This document shows, piece after piece, positions 12,187 through 25,465 of a DNA stretch of 64,000 bases (the first letter of the stretch is position 1; each line of letters opens with the position of its first letter). The notes under the pieces were generated by a model. That model did no database searches. It saw only the letters and a list, made by a program, of their open reading frames with translations, and was not told the origin of the DNA. Origin of the DNA: Adineta ricciae. Taxonomy: Eukaryota > Rotifera > Eurotatoria > Adinetida > Adinetidae. The position numbers and the translations under genes are program-made. Where the stretch lies: positions 1 through 64,000 of the forward strand of contig CAJNOJ010000399.1 in assembly GCA_905250025.1 (NCBI GenBank), read 5' to 3'.

Positions 12187-15100
12187 CTAAAAAACATGTG
12201 AAAAAAGTTCAGCGGACATTCGATCGAAATCTGTCTGATCAAAATCTTTCTCAGTCACTTGAAAAACAACTAGTTTCTTTGTTGCAGTGAATAAATCACG
12301 AGTTTGCTGATCGTAATCATCGAAATTTGTCATGACGCTCATTTTATATCGCTTTTTCATATGTTCAATCAATTGACTACGTTGACGAGGATTTTTCATG
12401 TAAATAATCATCATCTTTTGATTCGTATTCACGTAGATGACATAAGGTTGGTGTTTTCGACTATTTGTTTCATCGTCGTAACGCAAAAGCATATAACCAA
12501 TATCATAAATAGGTAAATCAGCATTGGATTGCATGAAATTCCTTGTTAAATCTTCATTTAATTGATTGACGAAATACTTTCTTAAAGTTTTCTTTTCCGG
12601 AGTCAATCGATGCCAACGATCCAAATAATTTGCACGTTGATTGTACGGAAATTCAAGAGATTTGTCACTCAAATAAGTTTCGCGTAATTTCCGACATTCA
12701 TTGTATAAATAATCCAATGGTATTCGCTCTCGGTTTTGTTCAAGATAATGGAATCTTTGTTGAAAGTCATTTTCAAACGAATCTCGAACGTGTTTCGCAA
12801 ATGAACCAGTCAAACAGTACAAACGCTTGTTACTTTGACCTTTCGAATCGATTCGAACAATGAGAAAGTCTTCAATTTCACGTGTAGATGATACATGCGT
12901 GCCACAACATAATTCACGTGAATATGTTGAATCAATGTTAACACAACGAACATTCGGTGGGTAAACTTCATTCGGTAAGCGAGAAATTGTCGAATCAGAA
13001 TGAATGGAATTGTAATCGAGCATATTTGTCGAAATTGAAAGATCGAGATGAATCATTTCGTTGATCTTAACAAAATATATCGAATGATTGTTTAAATGGT
13101 TTGTTAGATTCACTTACTTTATTTTCCAATTCTTCGAAGGTACGCTGTGTCGCATCAGTATTGATCGATGAGTATTCAAAAATGAAATAATCTTCATGTA
13201 TTAGCGACGCTTTCTGCATCAAATTTCGATCGTTCAAAACGTCTCGTAAAACTTTATTGACTAAATGTGTTGCTGTATGGTTCCGACTGAGATTCAGTCT
13301 TCGATCTCGATTTATAAAACATTCGACATGTGTATCCGTCAAAGTTCCAGTCTGAAGAAATGAACCATAGTGAAGAACATGCTTGTGCAGACGAAAAACG
13401 TTTCTACGATCGAAAATTTCATAAATATGAAATTGAAAATAGAAGAAAGGAAACTTACTCGACTTGAAAAGTGAGATTATTCGAAAATTGAAGTGTTCCG
13501 TGATCGGAGGCTTGACCACCACTGGTTGAATAGAACGGTGTTCGATCAAGAAGTATGTAATATTTCGAATTTTTATCAACTGATTTAGCAGACTGTAGTT
13601 TATCATTGATAATCAATTGAATTCGTGCATTTAATGGCTGATCTGGTTGATATTTATAAGGTTCATCGACTGTTGCTTGGATTGCAGAAGATTGATTAAT
13701 TAAATCCAAGATTTGATCAGTTGGATGCGAAGAGACCGTTTGATTATCTTTAATAGTTTTGTTATACACAGAATATAATTTACTCTTTCGTGTTTCTTCA
13801 CGCATTAGTTCTTCAAATCGATTCCAATCGGGTTTTAATAATGGATTCAAGCGTGTATAATCTTCGATCATTTCAATTGGAACATTTGTCTGTTCGAATC
13901 GACCAGCATATAATCGATGAATATCTTCACCAGAGATCATATAATCCGATTCTACAGAACAAAATATTCACTCGCAAGTTTAACAATCGCTCGATCTTAC
14001 TTTGTAATTTTTCATTGATGAACTTTTCCAGCAATGGTTTTGCTAATTTGTACTTCTTCATGTAGTTTAATTCACACAATTGAACAAGTTCAGAAGTGCG
14101 ATTGACTTTCTCCTTCAAATCTGGATATGCTGGAGAAAGAATATCTGTGACAACGGGTATCAATTTCGATAGAATAGCCACGTTTTCTTCGTCGATATGT
14201 AAAGATTCATGTGCGATGCGTGCCGCTCGTTCAATCATTTTCTTCACTAAACCACCGATGCCTTTCTTTTCAGGAACCACACCATCACCAATCGCGATGG
14301 TGAACATTCGCGCATGGTCTGCTAATAAACGATAAGCATATTGCTGATTGCAATTCGCTTGCGAATAGGGAAGAATTGATGATGATTTTGGGCAATAGGA
14401 ATGAATGGTTTGAAACAATGGAGTAAATAGATCAGTGTCATAGTTCGATTCAACGCGATTGAGAACAGCAATAAGACGTTCAAGACCCATACCAGTGTCG
14501 ACATGGACGTTAGTCAATGGTATTAAAGCTGCAGTAAAAAAGATATTCGTTTGCAAAAGCTACATGCAAGAAAAGAGCTTACATTTATCTTGTCGTCGTT
14601 CGTATTGCATGAAAACCAAATTCCATATTTCCACAACCTGTGGATTATCTCTATTCACTTGCGTTGGATCTCCTTGACCCGTATGGTCATAGTGTATTTC
14701 CGTACATGGTCCACATGGTCCCACTTCTGCCATTTCCCAGAAGTTTTCTTTCATGCCAAAGGGTAAAACTCTTTTCGGGTCAATTCCTAATTCAATCCAA
14801 ATTTGTCTTGTTTCATCATCAGCATCAACTAAATTTTCTTCCCCCTTAAAATAGGTGAAAAATAATCGATTTTTATCAATGCCATAAACTCTTGTCAATA
14901 AGTCATAAGCCATCGAACATGCTTGTCGTTTAAAATACGCATTATTAAAAGACCAATTGCCTAACATTTCAAAAAACGTATGATGATATGTATCGTGCCC
15001 GACATCGGACAGATCGTTATGTTTTCCGCCGACTCGAATACATTTCTGATGGTTAACCACACATTGGCGAACATTCTGATTTTGTTGAGAGAGAAAAATG

Positions 15101-15321
15101 CTTTTGAATTGATTCATTCCACTGTTGACAAAATATGTTCCTGAATCTTTCGGTGGAATAACTGACGACGACGGAACTATCGTATGAGGAATTGAAGCAT
15201 GTTGAGTGAAATAATCGATGAATGTTTGTCGCACACGAGACGATGGCCATTTTATCGAATAACAACGAACAAAATGTCCTAATTGATTTGATGTTCGAAG
15301 AAATCGCCTAGAAAGAATCAT
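12187..15321 (-). CDS. AARS2: Alanyl-tRNA synthetase, mitochondrial type
   Basis: About 950 residues over several exons. The N-terminus is basic and hydroxylated (MILSRRFLRTSNQLGHFVR), consistent with a mitochondrial presequence. The class II core follows: VNSGMNQFKSIFL, the NHQKCIRVGGKHNDL block, HHTFFEMLGNWSF, VGPCGPCTEIHYDH and motif 3 as DTGMGLERL. The editing domain is present with its metal ligands, NHTATHL and CCGTH. The C-terminal C-Ala domain of the cytosolic enzyme is absent, as usual for mitochondrial AlaRS. The enzyme charges mitochondrial tRNA-Ala and clears mischarged Ser/Gly. The splice at about 14582/14530 gives QDK-S-LIPLTNVHV. The start ATG is at 15321. It is the first of a tight AARS2-PSMC5-PEX6 run. 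Confidence 0.94.
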
Positions 15322-16247
15322 GACTCTTCATTTGCACTCAATCAATTGAAGATTTCGTTCATGTGATAATCAACAAACAACTTACACTCACATCGAACAA
15401 ATACTAGATGAATTGCAGAGTATCTAACTGAAATAACAAATAACACACGACAACCGGTGTATATTCTATTCACTCTTTTCCGAATCTTTTGATGACTCAA
15501 TGCAATCTCCTTTTCGACAACCAATCATCAGATTGTGTTCAGTAGATGTCGCTTGACATTGCAATCGCTTTTAGATCATGAGAATCATTTAACTTTTTTG
15601 CAGTTTTCTGTTTTATCTCAAAAAAAAGAAGGAAGATCACACACACAACAAAAAAAAAAGAACGAAAAGAAAAGCGAGAGAGAACTTGAAGAGAGTTATA
15701 AACAATGGTGGCTTTTTTTAAATTCTTGTCAAATACACAGAGCGGTTCGAGATGAGCTAATCGAAATTAATAAAGAAGAAAAAACATGTTATATAATCTC
15801 TATCTGTTCACAACGCTATGCGTATAACACGAAAGAAAAAAAATCACCCAAAATATCAAACGCAATGACGATTAAAAAGTACAATGAGACACAATGTTTC
15901 ATGCACAACTCCCTCGGAAGAGAGTGACAAAATATTTCCAGGTCTTTGGATGGTTTTCTAGAGTGATAATAATAATATCCAAGAACTACTACTGAAAAGA
16001 AAATTTTCTCTTGAATAGGAACAATATAGGTATATAAAAACAAACAAATAAACGGAAAATAATCGAGAAAGAACAATGCATTCAACCAGAATATTGTGTT
16101 TGTCTGTTGATAGGATAGAAATAAACATAAACACATATTTATATATATATATATAGACATTGAAGCAAATGAACATCGACTCTATACAAAAAAAAGAAGA
16201 AGAAAAAGAACAGAGATAAACAAAATGGGAAAGAACATCGGAAACGA
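15322..16247. other. intergenic, AARS2 upstream / CNOT1 3' region
   Basis: No gene seen. A/T homopolymers, AAGAAAA-rich stretches and a TA run at about 16141-16156. It should hold the CNOT1 3' UTR (minus) and the AARS2 promoter. Weak plus-strand frames here are low complexity. Confidence 0.5.
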
Positions 16248-19200
16248 TTAGGGTTTAACGATGGCTGTTTGTTGCTGCGTTTGTTGTTGTTGACCAGTTG
16301 CGGGTGCGTTAGGAATATGAGGACAGCCACGTGTGAGTGTTGTCAATAAGCTAAAAAGCAGGTTAGTTAGATTAAACATGAAAAAAAAAGTTAGAAAAGC
16401 GATTCAGTTCGAATTGTCACTGGTAGAAGAAGAAAATGATGAGACGAACCGTTTAACATCTGGTGAAATGCTCATAAATTCTCGCGACCAAAGTTTCAGG
16501 TTTGGATTGCGGACAAGTTCGAGAAATGTTATTAATAAGCCCCATGGATGTGGACGATTAGCCACAAGTCGTTCAAGTAAAACCCTAGATTAAAAAAAAG
16601 CAGAATATGTCTCTATTTGTGATTCAAATGCTTATTTTCTTACCGAACAATTTGTTCTTGTAAAGCTTCTGAATTAGCTTCAGCAAATAAATATAAAAGT
16701 GTATAACTAAAATAATGTGTATGTATATTTGGATATCTCAGATGATTTGCCATCGCATTTAAAAATATATAACGTCCTTCGGTATCCAAATCCACTGCTA
16801 AATTTTGAAAAATATCCATATGTGCGGAATGAGTTATTGACGACATTAATGGTTGTCCATTGGTTTTGTTATTCAATGTTGATAGTGCTTGTGTAGCAAC
16901 GTATAGAACAAGTGCATTTAACATTCGAATGTTGTAATGAGAGCCAGGATCCGCACCTTGCTGTAAATAGGAACGTAGTTCGGATAAAAATGTCACTGGT
17001 GCACGTGTACGTAAATATGAATCTAAGTTTTGTTTGAATTTAGGTGGTTGGATGTTTTGTGCGAAGTTATAGGCAATCACCGGAAGAATGGAGATGTCAT
17101 TAAGTGTATCAACTTTAAAGTTAACCAAAAATGGATCGGGACAACGCATATGTTTGGGAAATGCGGATAGAACAATATTTCGTAGTTGATGAGCAATCAA
17201 TGGTAAGGCATCGCAAAATTGATAATAGTGTTCGCATAGAAATTCTGGAAAATCATGTAATAATAACATGAAGGTCTTCAAAATGCCTTTGAAATAAACT
17301 TGGAATGATTTTGGATGTTCGCCCGATCGTATAAATGGTGTGACTAAACGTAAGGCATCAACAAGTAACAACGCGTACATATGATGAGTTTGATGAGTGA
17401 AACGACCACCTGATAAAAGTAAACGGGACATGAATGTTCGATGGGCAACGATTTCAAGCCAAGCAAATGCAAAACCGGGTACACGTTGCGGACGTAGAAG
17501 ATGCAAACAATTGGTGAATGCCAAGTAAATATAGTACATAACATGTTCATTTGCTGATGAGTCTTCCGTTGTTGATGTTGCACTAAATTGAAAAGAGTAT
17601 GTATGATTAGGAATGAGGTAAGTAGAATGTTTTTACTTTAATAGGGATGATGACGAAAGAGTGGCAGTGGATTCTTGGAATAAATTGAGAATTATTCTTT
17701 GATAGGCTAACGGATGGAATTGGTCGCCTTGTTCTTCATGATCAGCATAACAATGTGCAGCCAAGATGCCTAAGATTCGGTTGATTAAATGAATTCGTGC
17801 ACCATAACTGTTATTATCCGATGTATGAGTTGTTAAAAGAGATAAAAATCGGCAAAGTGCGTCGATTCCTTGGTGACATCGTGCATAATGTGCTTGTTGA
17901 GCTGCAGATGACGACGAATTCGATGTTATGGGTGGTGCTTGACGGATAGTATCATAAACACTATTAACACATAATTGAATTGTCATGCGAAGGAATTTAG
18001 CGATAGTATCATCAGAACGGAATAAGCCTTGCATATTCATCTAAATTTTAAGCAAATAGAATGAAATTATTGTGAGAAATTCTCGATTTTACTTGATTAA
18101 AAAAGCCTTGAAAAGCTTGTTGTTGACTAAGTCGATTTGTTTGTGTCATTGCTAATTTCACCCAACCGCTCAAGATATGCTTCGCCTTATTCGCGATTGT
18201 TGCTGTTTCCATTTCATCTGTGGACATTAAATACTTATGACCATTACTGATAACAGACAGTGAGATAATCGCCAGTTTGTCGGTCTTCGCTGGCGAAGTT
18301 GTACTTGTCTCATTTGTTTCATTGGAATTCGCATTATTATTTGCTGTTAATGAAGTGTAATTCAATCGAATGATTTCTAATAGATCTCGTACAGCTTCCG
18401 CAGGTTGTTTCCCAATTAATGATATACGATGAAGTGAATCAAGTATAGCCGCAATATCTGTGTCCATACAACATGGCTGTTCAATGACAGAATTTCGGAG
18501 AAAGCTGACAGCGAAATGAAGCGCTGGATTGTTTCCTGAATCGATTAATTGTGCGACATGTCCATCCATTTGGCGAATATCCAAAAGACGATTTCGAATC
18601 AATTGATTAACAGCGTAAACATTGAATTTCAGATCATTCGGGCATTCCAACCATGCCTTTGTCAATTGCTTAGTAATCACTGACATATGTAAACGAATTT
18701 CGACGAGTAATTTCAAAACACTCATATGAACATTTTTAAAACGCTCTAAATTTTCACCATCTTGACTTTGAGATTGAACTGTATAATGTTCGAGTAAATT
18801 GTAGATGATAATATTTAAAACATTGGCCAATGCAGCTTGCGGTGCATTGCTCGATGTCTGATTGTGTAGATTGGTACGAAGAACGTTGACACTTTCGAGT
18901 AAGTGTTGTAGAGGATTGACGAATGTTTGATTATGTTGAATTTGAATGGTTTGATCGATTTCAGCAATTAAACGATCCCAGACCGAAGGACCTGTTTCGT
19001 CCATCGAAACGAGATCTCGTTTTTCATTATCACTTGGTTTAAAACCTGGAATATAATGAACAAAATCTTCGTAAATTGCCAATTGATGTGATGACAACGG
19101 TCCATAGCGTAAACGTATTGGTTCTATTAATCTATCTGACTGGAATTCGGCGATGCTTGCAGCGGATGGTAATTGTCGTCCTTCTGTGCGACAACGTTGT

Positions 19201-22200
19201 CGAATTTCGATATCACTTGCTAAACGTTGATCGATCAATTGAATAGCGCGATGAATTGTTGTTCGTTGTAACAGACAACAGCATAATTCGATATTTGACG
19301 CTGCAATTTCCGTTGCTGCTTGTTGGATCATCTCACGTACTTGATTGGAGACTTGATCATTTGTTGAATTTGTTGTGCCATTAGTTACCGTAGCTGAAGT
19401 TGAATCATTCGTATTAGAATTCACATTTGTTGATGTTGAATTTGCTGAAGGTGCCGGTGGTAAGCCAAGAACTGTTTGTAGATGAGTTTTGATGTATAGT
19501 TGAATCTGATCTTGGAGAGCCGGACGTGCTGTGATAAGAACGAGGCCACTGCTTAGATATGCAACCATATTACGTGCAGATGTACGCAACTGTTGTTCGT
19601 CGGGATTTAAAAGAAAATCTTTTTTTACAATGGTCTCCGCAGCACTGGTGGCGACTTTTAGCGAACGTTGAACAGTTAGAAGACTTTCGTTAATTGCTTG
19701 TTCAATCGGAGTATGAATGTAGGTCTTGAGACGTGGATGATGTTGAAAGAGGGGAATATTTGGATTGATTTCGAGCATTGAACTCAATGATTGAAAAATA
19801 GATGGTTTAAAGTCTGATAATTTATATTTCGGTACGGGTGGAAGAGATGAAGGTGTCAATGATGACGATGATCCTGGTGATGTTGTAGATAAGGATGGCG
19901 GTGCTTGAATAGGAATCGATATGATCGCTGAAGTTGCAGACGATTGTTGACTAGACGAAAGTGGATGATAATTGAGAATTGCTGGATCATTGTAGAGTGA
20001 TGCTAATGTCGTCGAAGGATTAGATTGTTGAGTTTGAAACGGAATTGCCGGGCGACTTGTAGATGACAATTGTTTTTCAATCTTGTCAAAATATTCTTTA
20101 TTGGATAAGATATTATGAATTGGAATATCCTAAATGGAAGAGAATGATTTATTAATGGAATTTGAGAATTCGAATAGTTACACTTAGTTGAAGTTGTAAT
20201 TGTCGACAAAGAACTTCGATTTCGAATTTTAGGTTTAATTTAAAGTTATCCGAAGAATGCATTTCAGCGAACACGGACATAATTCCCATTAGCCATGGAT
20301 TTGGTTGTTGAAAAATCTAAACCAAATCAAATCACGCATTTCATTTTCAATCAATTTTGTTTTACTTTGCTTCGAGCACATGATTCTAAAATCTTCGCTA
20401 CAAATGGAATGATATATAGTAGCTCTTGGGAACCCATATGATAAGCTTCGATAACAAGAGATTTGATTTCCAAATCCTAAGAAAAATGTTCAGAGGAGAA
20501 AATGTCAAATGATGTGCATAGAAATGATTCGAACCGTCGCGAGAATTGGCTTATTTCTTCCGATAGTGAGAAGTCCCAACCAATGTCCGAGATTCTTCAA
20601 CAACGCTCGGTCGGGGATATTGTTCATCTGTTTCTGGCTAAGCAAAAGAATCTGAAAAAAAATCAGCTAATCGATTTGAGTACTTCGCGTTGTTCGATAT
20701 TTACTTTTATATTTCGATGAGTTTCGCTTAATACTGTATCATAGAGAACGGTCATATTGATCGTGTTGACAAAACCAGCATATAACGTATGAAAATTCGG
20801 TTCAATGGAAGCACGTTTCATTACGAGATATTGACCAACCCATTTCCATAATTGTTCATCGTTACTCAGGACTTCTCTTAAGTCATCCGCCTAAAACCCA
20901 GAACTTTCTATCTACTCGAACGAAATGATCTCTCTAACCTTTTCAGATATGTTGGCAAGTGATAAATTATTGAATGTAAAAGAAACTTTATCATGGATAT
21001 GTTCCGGAGGTGGTTTGACGCGAACGAGGAGATAACTGGGATCATTTGTTAACGTTTGAATATTCGCATTTTGTGATAACGAAGGCTAAATGAACCAAAA
21101 AGCTAATCATCGAACATTTTTTTCATGAAGAAATTCTTACTCCTTTTTGTGCTGGATTTTCTCTTCCAAGGCCACCACCGATATTATTTCCAGGTATATA
21201 TTGTTGACTAGTAATTGATGGTGCACTGTTCATTCGTGGAAACATATTTGCCGGAGTCATAGATAAATGAGATACTTGTGATTGAGGACTAGCGGTTGTT
21301 GGAAGCGGTAAGGTTGATGTGGGAGTTATTGTTCGTAATGGATCAAATTGCTGTGGCATGGTTAGTTTCGTACCGTGCTCAAGACATTCTCGAATACTTC
21401 TTGGAATATCTAAGTAAGTTGGTGAAGCTCGTAATTCGCGAACAAATGCAGGTTGATCGCGAACTCTAAAATGAAATGATTATGATCGGCACTATTCAGT
21501 TGACTTGTATACAAACCTTGTTTTACATCTGTCCAATGCTACAACAGCGAACTTCCAGAGATTCGAAGTAACTGGTTCTTTCAAACCGTCTAAGATATCT
21601 TGAGAAGCGTCTGGTGTTCGCTGTTGAAATAAATTTCGTTCTAAAAGGCCTCCAAATAATTGTGCTGTTAAAATTAATTCTCGGGTGGGATATTGAGCAA
21701 AAAATTTATATTCTTCAAGCAAATTTTTAATGCCATTGTGAAAAATTTCCTAAAAACAAATTTCCTTGTTTTTTCCAAAACAATTTTATCCATCGACAAA
21801 CAGATCTTACTTTTTCTCGTGGAATTTGAGAATCTTTACATCGAGCCATGATATCAAGAAATTCATCGACAGATATTGGTGGTGAGTTGCCTCCCGTAGA
21901 ATAGAGACGTTTGAAATAAACATCAACATCAGCGATTTCACCCATTGTTGCTGACGAAGTCGGTGTAGTTGTTGACGATGATGAGCCAATTCCTAATGGA
22001 TCATTACCAGTCGTACCTTTATTTCGAAAACAAAACAAAGAAAATAGTCAGATAAAGAAAAGATTTCTATCTCACTGAGAAGATGTTCACTTGGATCCAT
22101 CATCATTTTCTAGTAAATACAATCGAACTATAGTGTTGAATTTGTTTTTCTTTCTCTCTTTTTCTTAGTTAACCCATAGACGAATAGGTGCATAGTCCCT

Positions 22201-25200
22201 CGATAAATCTGATCAGACAACACTGCTTTTGCTGTAATCGTCGCATGGTCTATTATTATTGTTTTGTCAAAAATACGACTTGTAATAGTGGACGTGTCGA
22301 CAAATCTCTATTTTTCTCGCTCTTTTCTTTTTCTTTTCTTTCTCGAACTTTTTTTTCCTACCCCTTTCTCTCTTTTACGTTCTTCCGTTCTTTTGCTGCT
22401 GCTGCTATTACTATTGCTCTCACTAACATACAGACGTACACACACATACATACATACATACAAGTGACTTTTCTCCGTCTCGGCCGCCGTTTTTGTTTTT
22501 GTGTTCGATGACGTACGCGTTCGTTTTTCTCGTTCTTTTTCTCTACTAGCGATGTGCATATGCATCATGCCATCCTCTACTATGGACTATGTTGACGCGG
22601 CTGTGGCAGCACACGCTTAGATATCTTTTCCATATGAAAAAGCGGCAGTTTGGAATGTCTTACTTTGCACTGATCGAGCTTGACTTGATGAAGAAGGTTC
22701 ACCGAATAAATTTATCGGCGAATCAGATTGGAGTGATAAGGAGGTTGGTACAAGCCGGGGAATGGTTTGTTCATTGAGATTTACATTTGAGAAATATTTT
22801 GCTGTTGATAACATTGTTTGAATTTCTTGACTAAGAACACTGTTTTCGATCGAAGACAAATGACTTTGTAACACAGTGAAGAGAGTCTGAATTGTTTCAA
22901 TGTTAATCGGAGATCTCAAAATAGAATCGACTTTCGATGGAGAAAATGGAACGAATAACTGAGGAGTTTTTCTACGTAGATATTGAACGATGGTTTCAAT
23001 GAGAAATTCCTAAATGAATAAAGAAGATTTCTTTTCTTTTCTAATCGAATTTCGTTTATTTTCCATTCGTACTCTGTGTACACATAGTCTATCGAATAGC
23101 CACTTATCCAGTTTTAAATATCCACGTCGAGATGCCAAACAAGCAAGATCTAATACGAAGAATATCGGCTGTGCTCCAAGCAACACCGGTAAACATTTCA
23201 AGTCTTGTACTATTTCTAGAATACGACCTAGTCGTTGTTGCTGCTGTTGATCATTGTCATTTGCACGAGTATACCAATCAGCTAAGGATGTTAATAATGT
23301 TGTACGTAATCGTTCTGTTTGAGACTTAAAAGAACAAAATGATTTCTGTTGAAATAAGTTCATCGTACCTGAAAATTCCACATGTAATTAAGTAAAACAT
23401 TTGCATTGGGACTTCTGACAAATAACAATGGAATAATTAGTTGTAGTAATTCTTGTTTTAATCTCGTCCAGAGAGTCTACGATTAACAGTTTGAGAAATA
23501 AAGATAGGACAAGTTGATACACTTACATGAAGTTGAATGAAACTAAGAAAAATCAATTCACAGGCTCGTTGTATTCCATATTCAAACACCTCGAATACAG
23601 CTGAGTGTAATCCCATATTGGCTATTTGTAATAAACATTCGATTAAACTCAGCGAACGCCTAAATTCACAAAAAGAACATTTCATTCAAATTTTTCATTA
23701 AATCTCAAGTTTAATCGAACCAAGTTCTTGTTTCTTTTGTATCATCAATGGCGTATTGCAGACAATCACTTGAGACGACATGTACAGGATAATCTCCGAA
23801 ACAAAAAACATCCGGATGACGGATCGCTTGGACTAACCACGATAACTAGAGATAGTCAAATAGGGATCTCCAAATCTACTTTGATGGATCATTTCCTACT
23901 TGTCCCTCAGGATTCTGCCATGGACTGTAGAGTAAATTGATATAGAGTTCTGTTCGAATAACCCGTCGAAGTGCTGCAATAAGAAGGATTAATCCTTGTC
24001 GATCACGTACGAAAAAGCCGGTATGATCCAATTCTTTCACCACATGTTTCCAATTCATTGTGGGAATCTTTAAAAAGTTGAGTTTTACTTTGAATAAATA
24101 GAAATCTTTCATACCAAATCATTAATGACAAGAACAAATGTGTCAATATTCCATGTTTGAAATGATTGCTCCTCTGTAGTTACGATCAGATCATTGCCAT
24201 TTGAATCCTAGAAAAATCTTCGATAAAATCAAAGTGTTTTTCTTAAACTAAGAAATTTACCAAGATAGACGTATCATTACTCAGACCAGAATGAGTCTTT
24301 ATCATTGCAGAAATGATTCGAGCAACAGTCATTGGTTCAATTTCTTGCACACCAAAATGTACAAGAGTTTTCCGACAATCTTCAATGGAAGCGGTAAAAC
24401 TGTAACCTATTTCAAGTATCATATCCGCTAAAGATCCATCCATTTGCCACTATGGTCACAAATCAATTTGTTTGAAAAAAACAACAACAACCCTATTTCG
24501 TGACTTACCACTGATTTAGAGAGATTACTGGAATCGGATAATATTTGATTAAGAGAAAGATTGACTGATGATGTATTCGATGGATAAAGTAATGGGGAAA
24601 GTATCACAGAACCATTTTGACTTATTTTTTCTTTCGGATATTCTAAAAGATTTCGAGTATGTGAGAAAATTCGTTCTTATTTAGCACACTCAACCTGTAC
24701 GAAGTTTATCGAGAAAATTTTCCAAGTCTTCGGCTTCAATCAATAATTTTACTGATTCATTGGACAAAAATAGTAACAACGAGTGAAGAACTTCGATAGG
24801 TAGATTGTTTACACCCGTTTCATTCATTCCATTATCTTCAAATAAGTAAAATATAAATAAATCACTTCGATCTTTCACCTACCGCCGATTGTAGTTCGAA
24901 GGAGACCAGGTAAACATCTCCGAAGATGTTCCCATGCTAAAGTTGTCAATTCATCATGCATTGAATTATGCAAAGCGAGTGTAAAAATCAATTCCTGCAC
25001 TTGATTCAATTTCAGTACATTCGACAAAGCCGTGAAGAATCCATCGAAAATCTTCAACGACTTCAAGCAAAACAAAAAAGAAGGGCTGAAATCAGACCGT
25101 TCATCAAATACCTCAGCTTACCTTCTGTGTAATGGCTGTATCAAATGCATAACAAATCAACATGGTAAAATTTGGTTTTGAGATCAACGTTGGAATTTCG

Positions 25201-25465
25201 TGTTGCCAATAGCTGATCTGAACAGTTTCGTCATTAGATTGCAAATCGAGATAATTGACTAATATTTGATATAAATGTCGTTCAGCTTCAAATCCGTGTT
25301 CATCAACGAGCTATAAAGTAGAGAAAGCGAAGGTATGGAAAGTGGAATCTCAAGAATTTTTACATTCGATATTTCTGCGTAGGAATTTGTGAAGTTTTCC
25401 TTTGATAATCTTTTGATTGTCAAAGATATTTGACCAAGTGCGAATGAAAGAGCATTGAGATTCAT
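16248..25465 (-). CDS. CNOT1: CCR4-NOT complex scaffold CNOT1
   Basis: About 9.2 kb with dozens of short introns, of a size to encode a protein near the usual 2,300-2,400 residues. The start at ATG 25465 gives [14 protein letters not shown], matching the conserved CNOT1 N-terminus; an ATG seven codons upstream is less likely. N-terminal HEAT region: [56 protein letters not shown]4G (CAF1-binding) region about 21.7-20.4 kb: [53 protein letters not shown]3819/CN9BD region about 19.8-18.6 kb: [36 protein letters not shown]-terminal NOT1 superfamily domain 17.5-16.6 kb: [52 protein letters not shown]. It scaffolds cytoplasmic mRNA deadenylation. The stretch 22110-22670 is a non-coding, repeat-rich interval about ten times longer than the other introns. 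Confidence 0.95.
22110..22670 (-). repeat. Low-complexity interval inside CNOT1 with microsatellites
   Basis: Contains a (ACAT)n tract at 22443-22462, a GCT run near 22394-22408, and long C/T-rich tracts at 22145-22390 on the plus strand. There is no coding character. It separates the exon ending near SSSSQARS from the exon that begins [11 protein letters not shown]. It is either a long intron (boundaries about 22110 and 22663/22670) or a boundary between two transcription units. Confidence 0.6.

Noticed and set aside
15535-15927. 130-codon plus-strand open frame upstream of AARS2
   Set aside because: Low-complexity Lys/Glu/Ser-rich translation, no splice partners and no family resemblance. 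It lies in an A-rich spacer.
22188-22568. Overlapping open frames on both strands in the CNOT1 low-complexity interval
   Set aside because: All are translations of C/T-rich and microsatellite sequence; no protein-like conservation.
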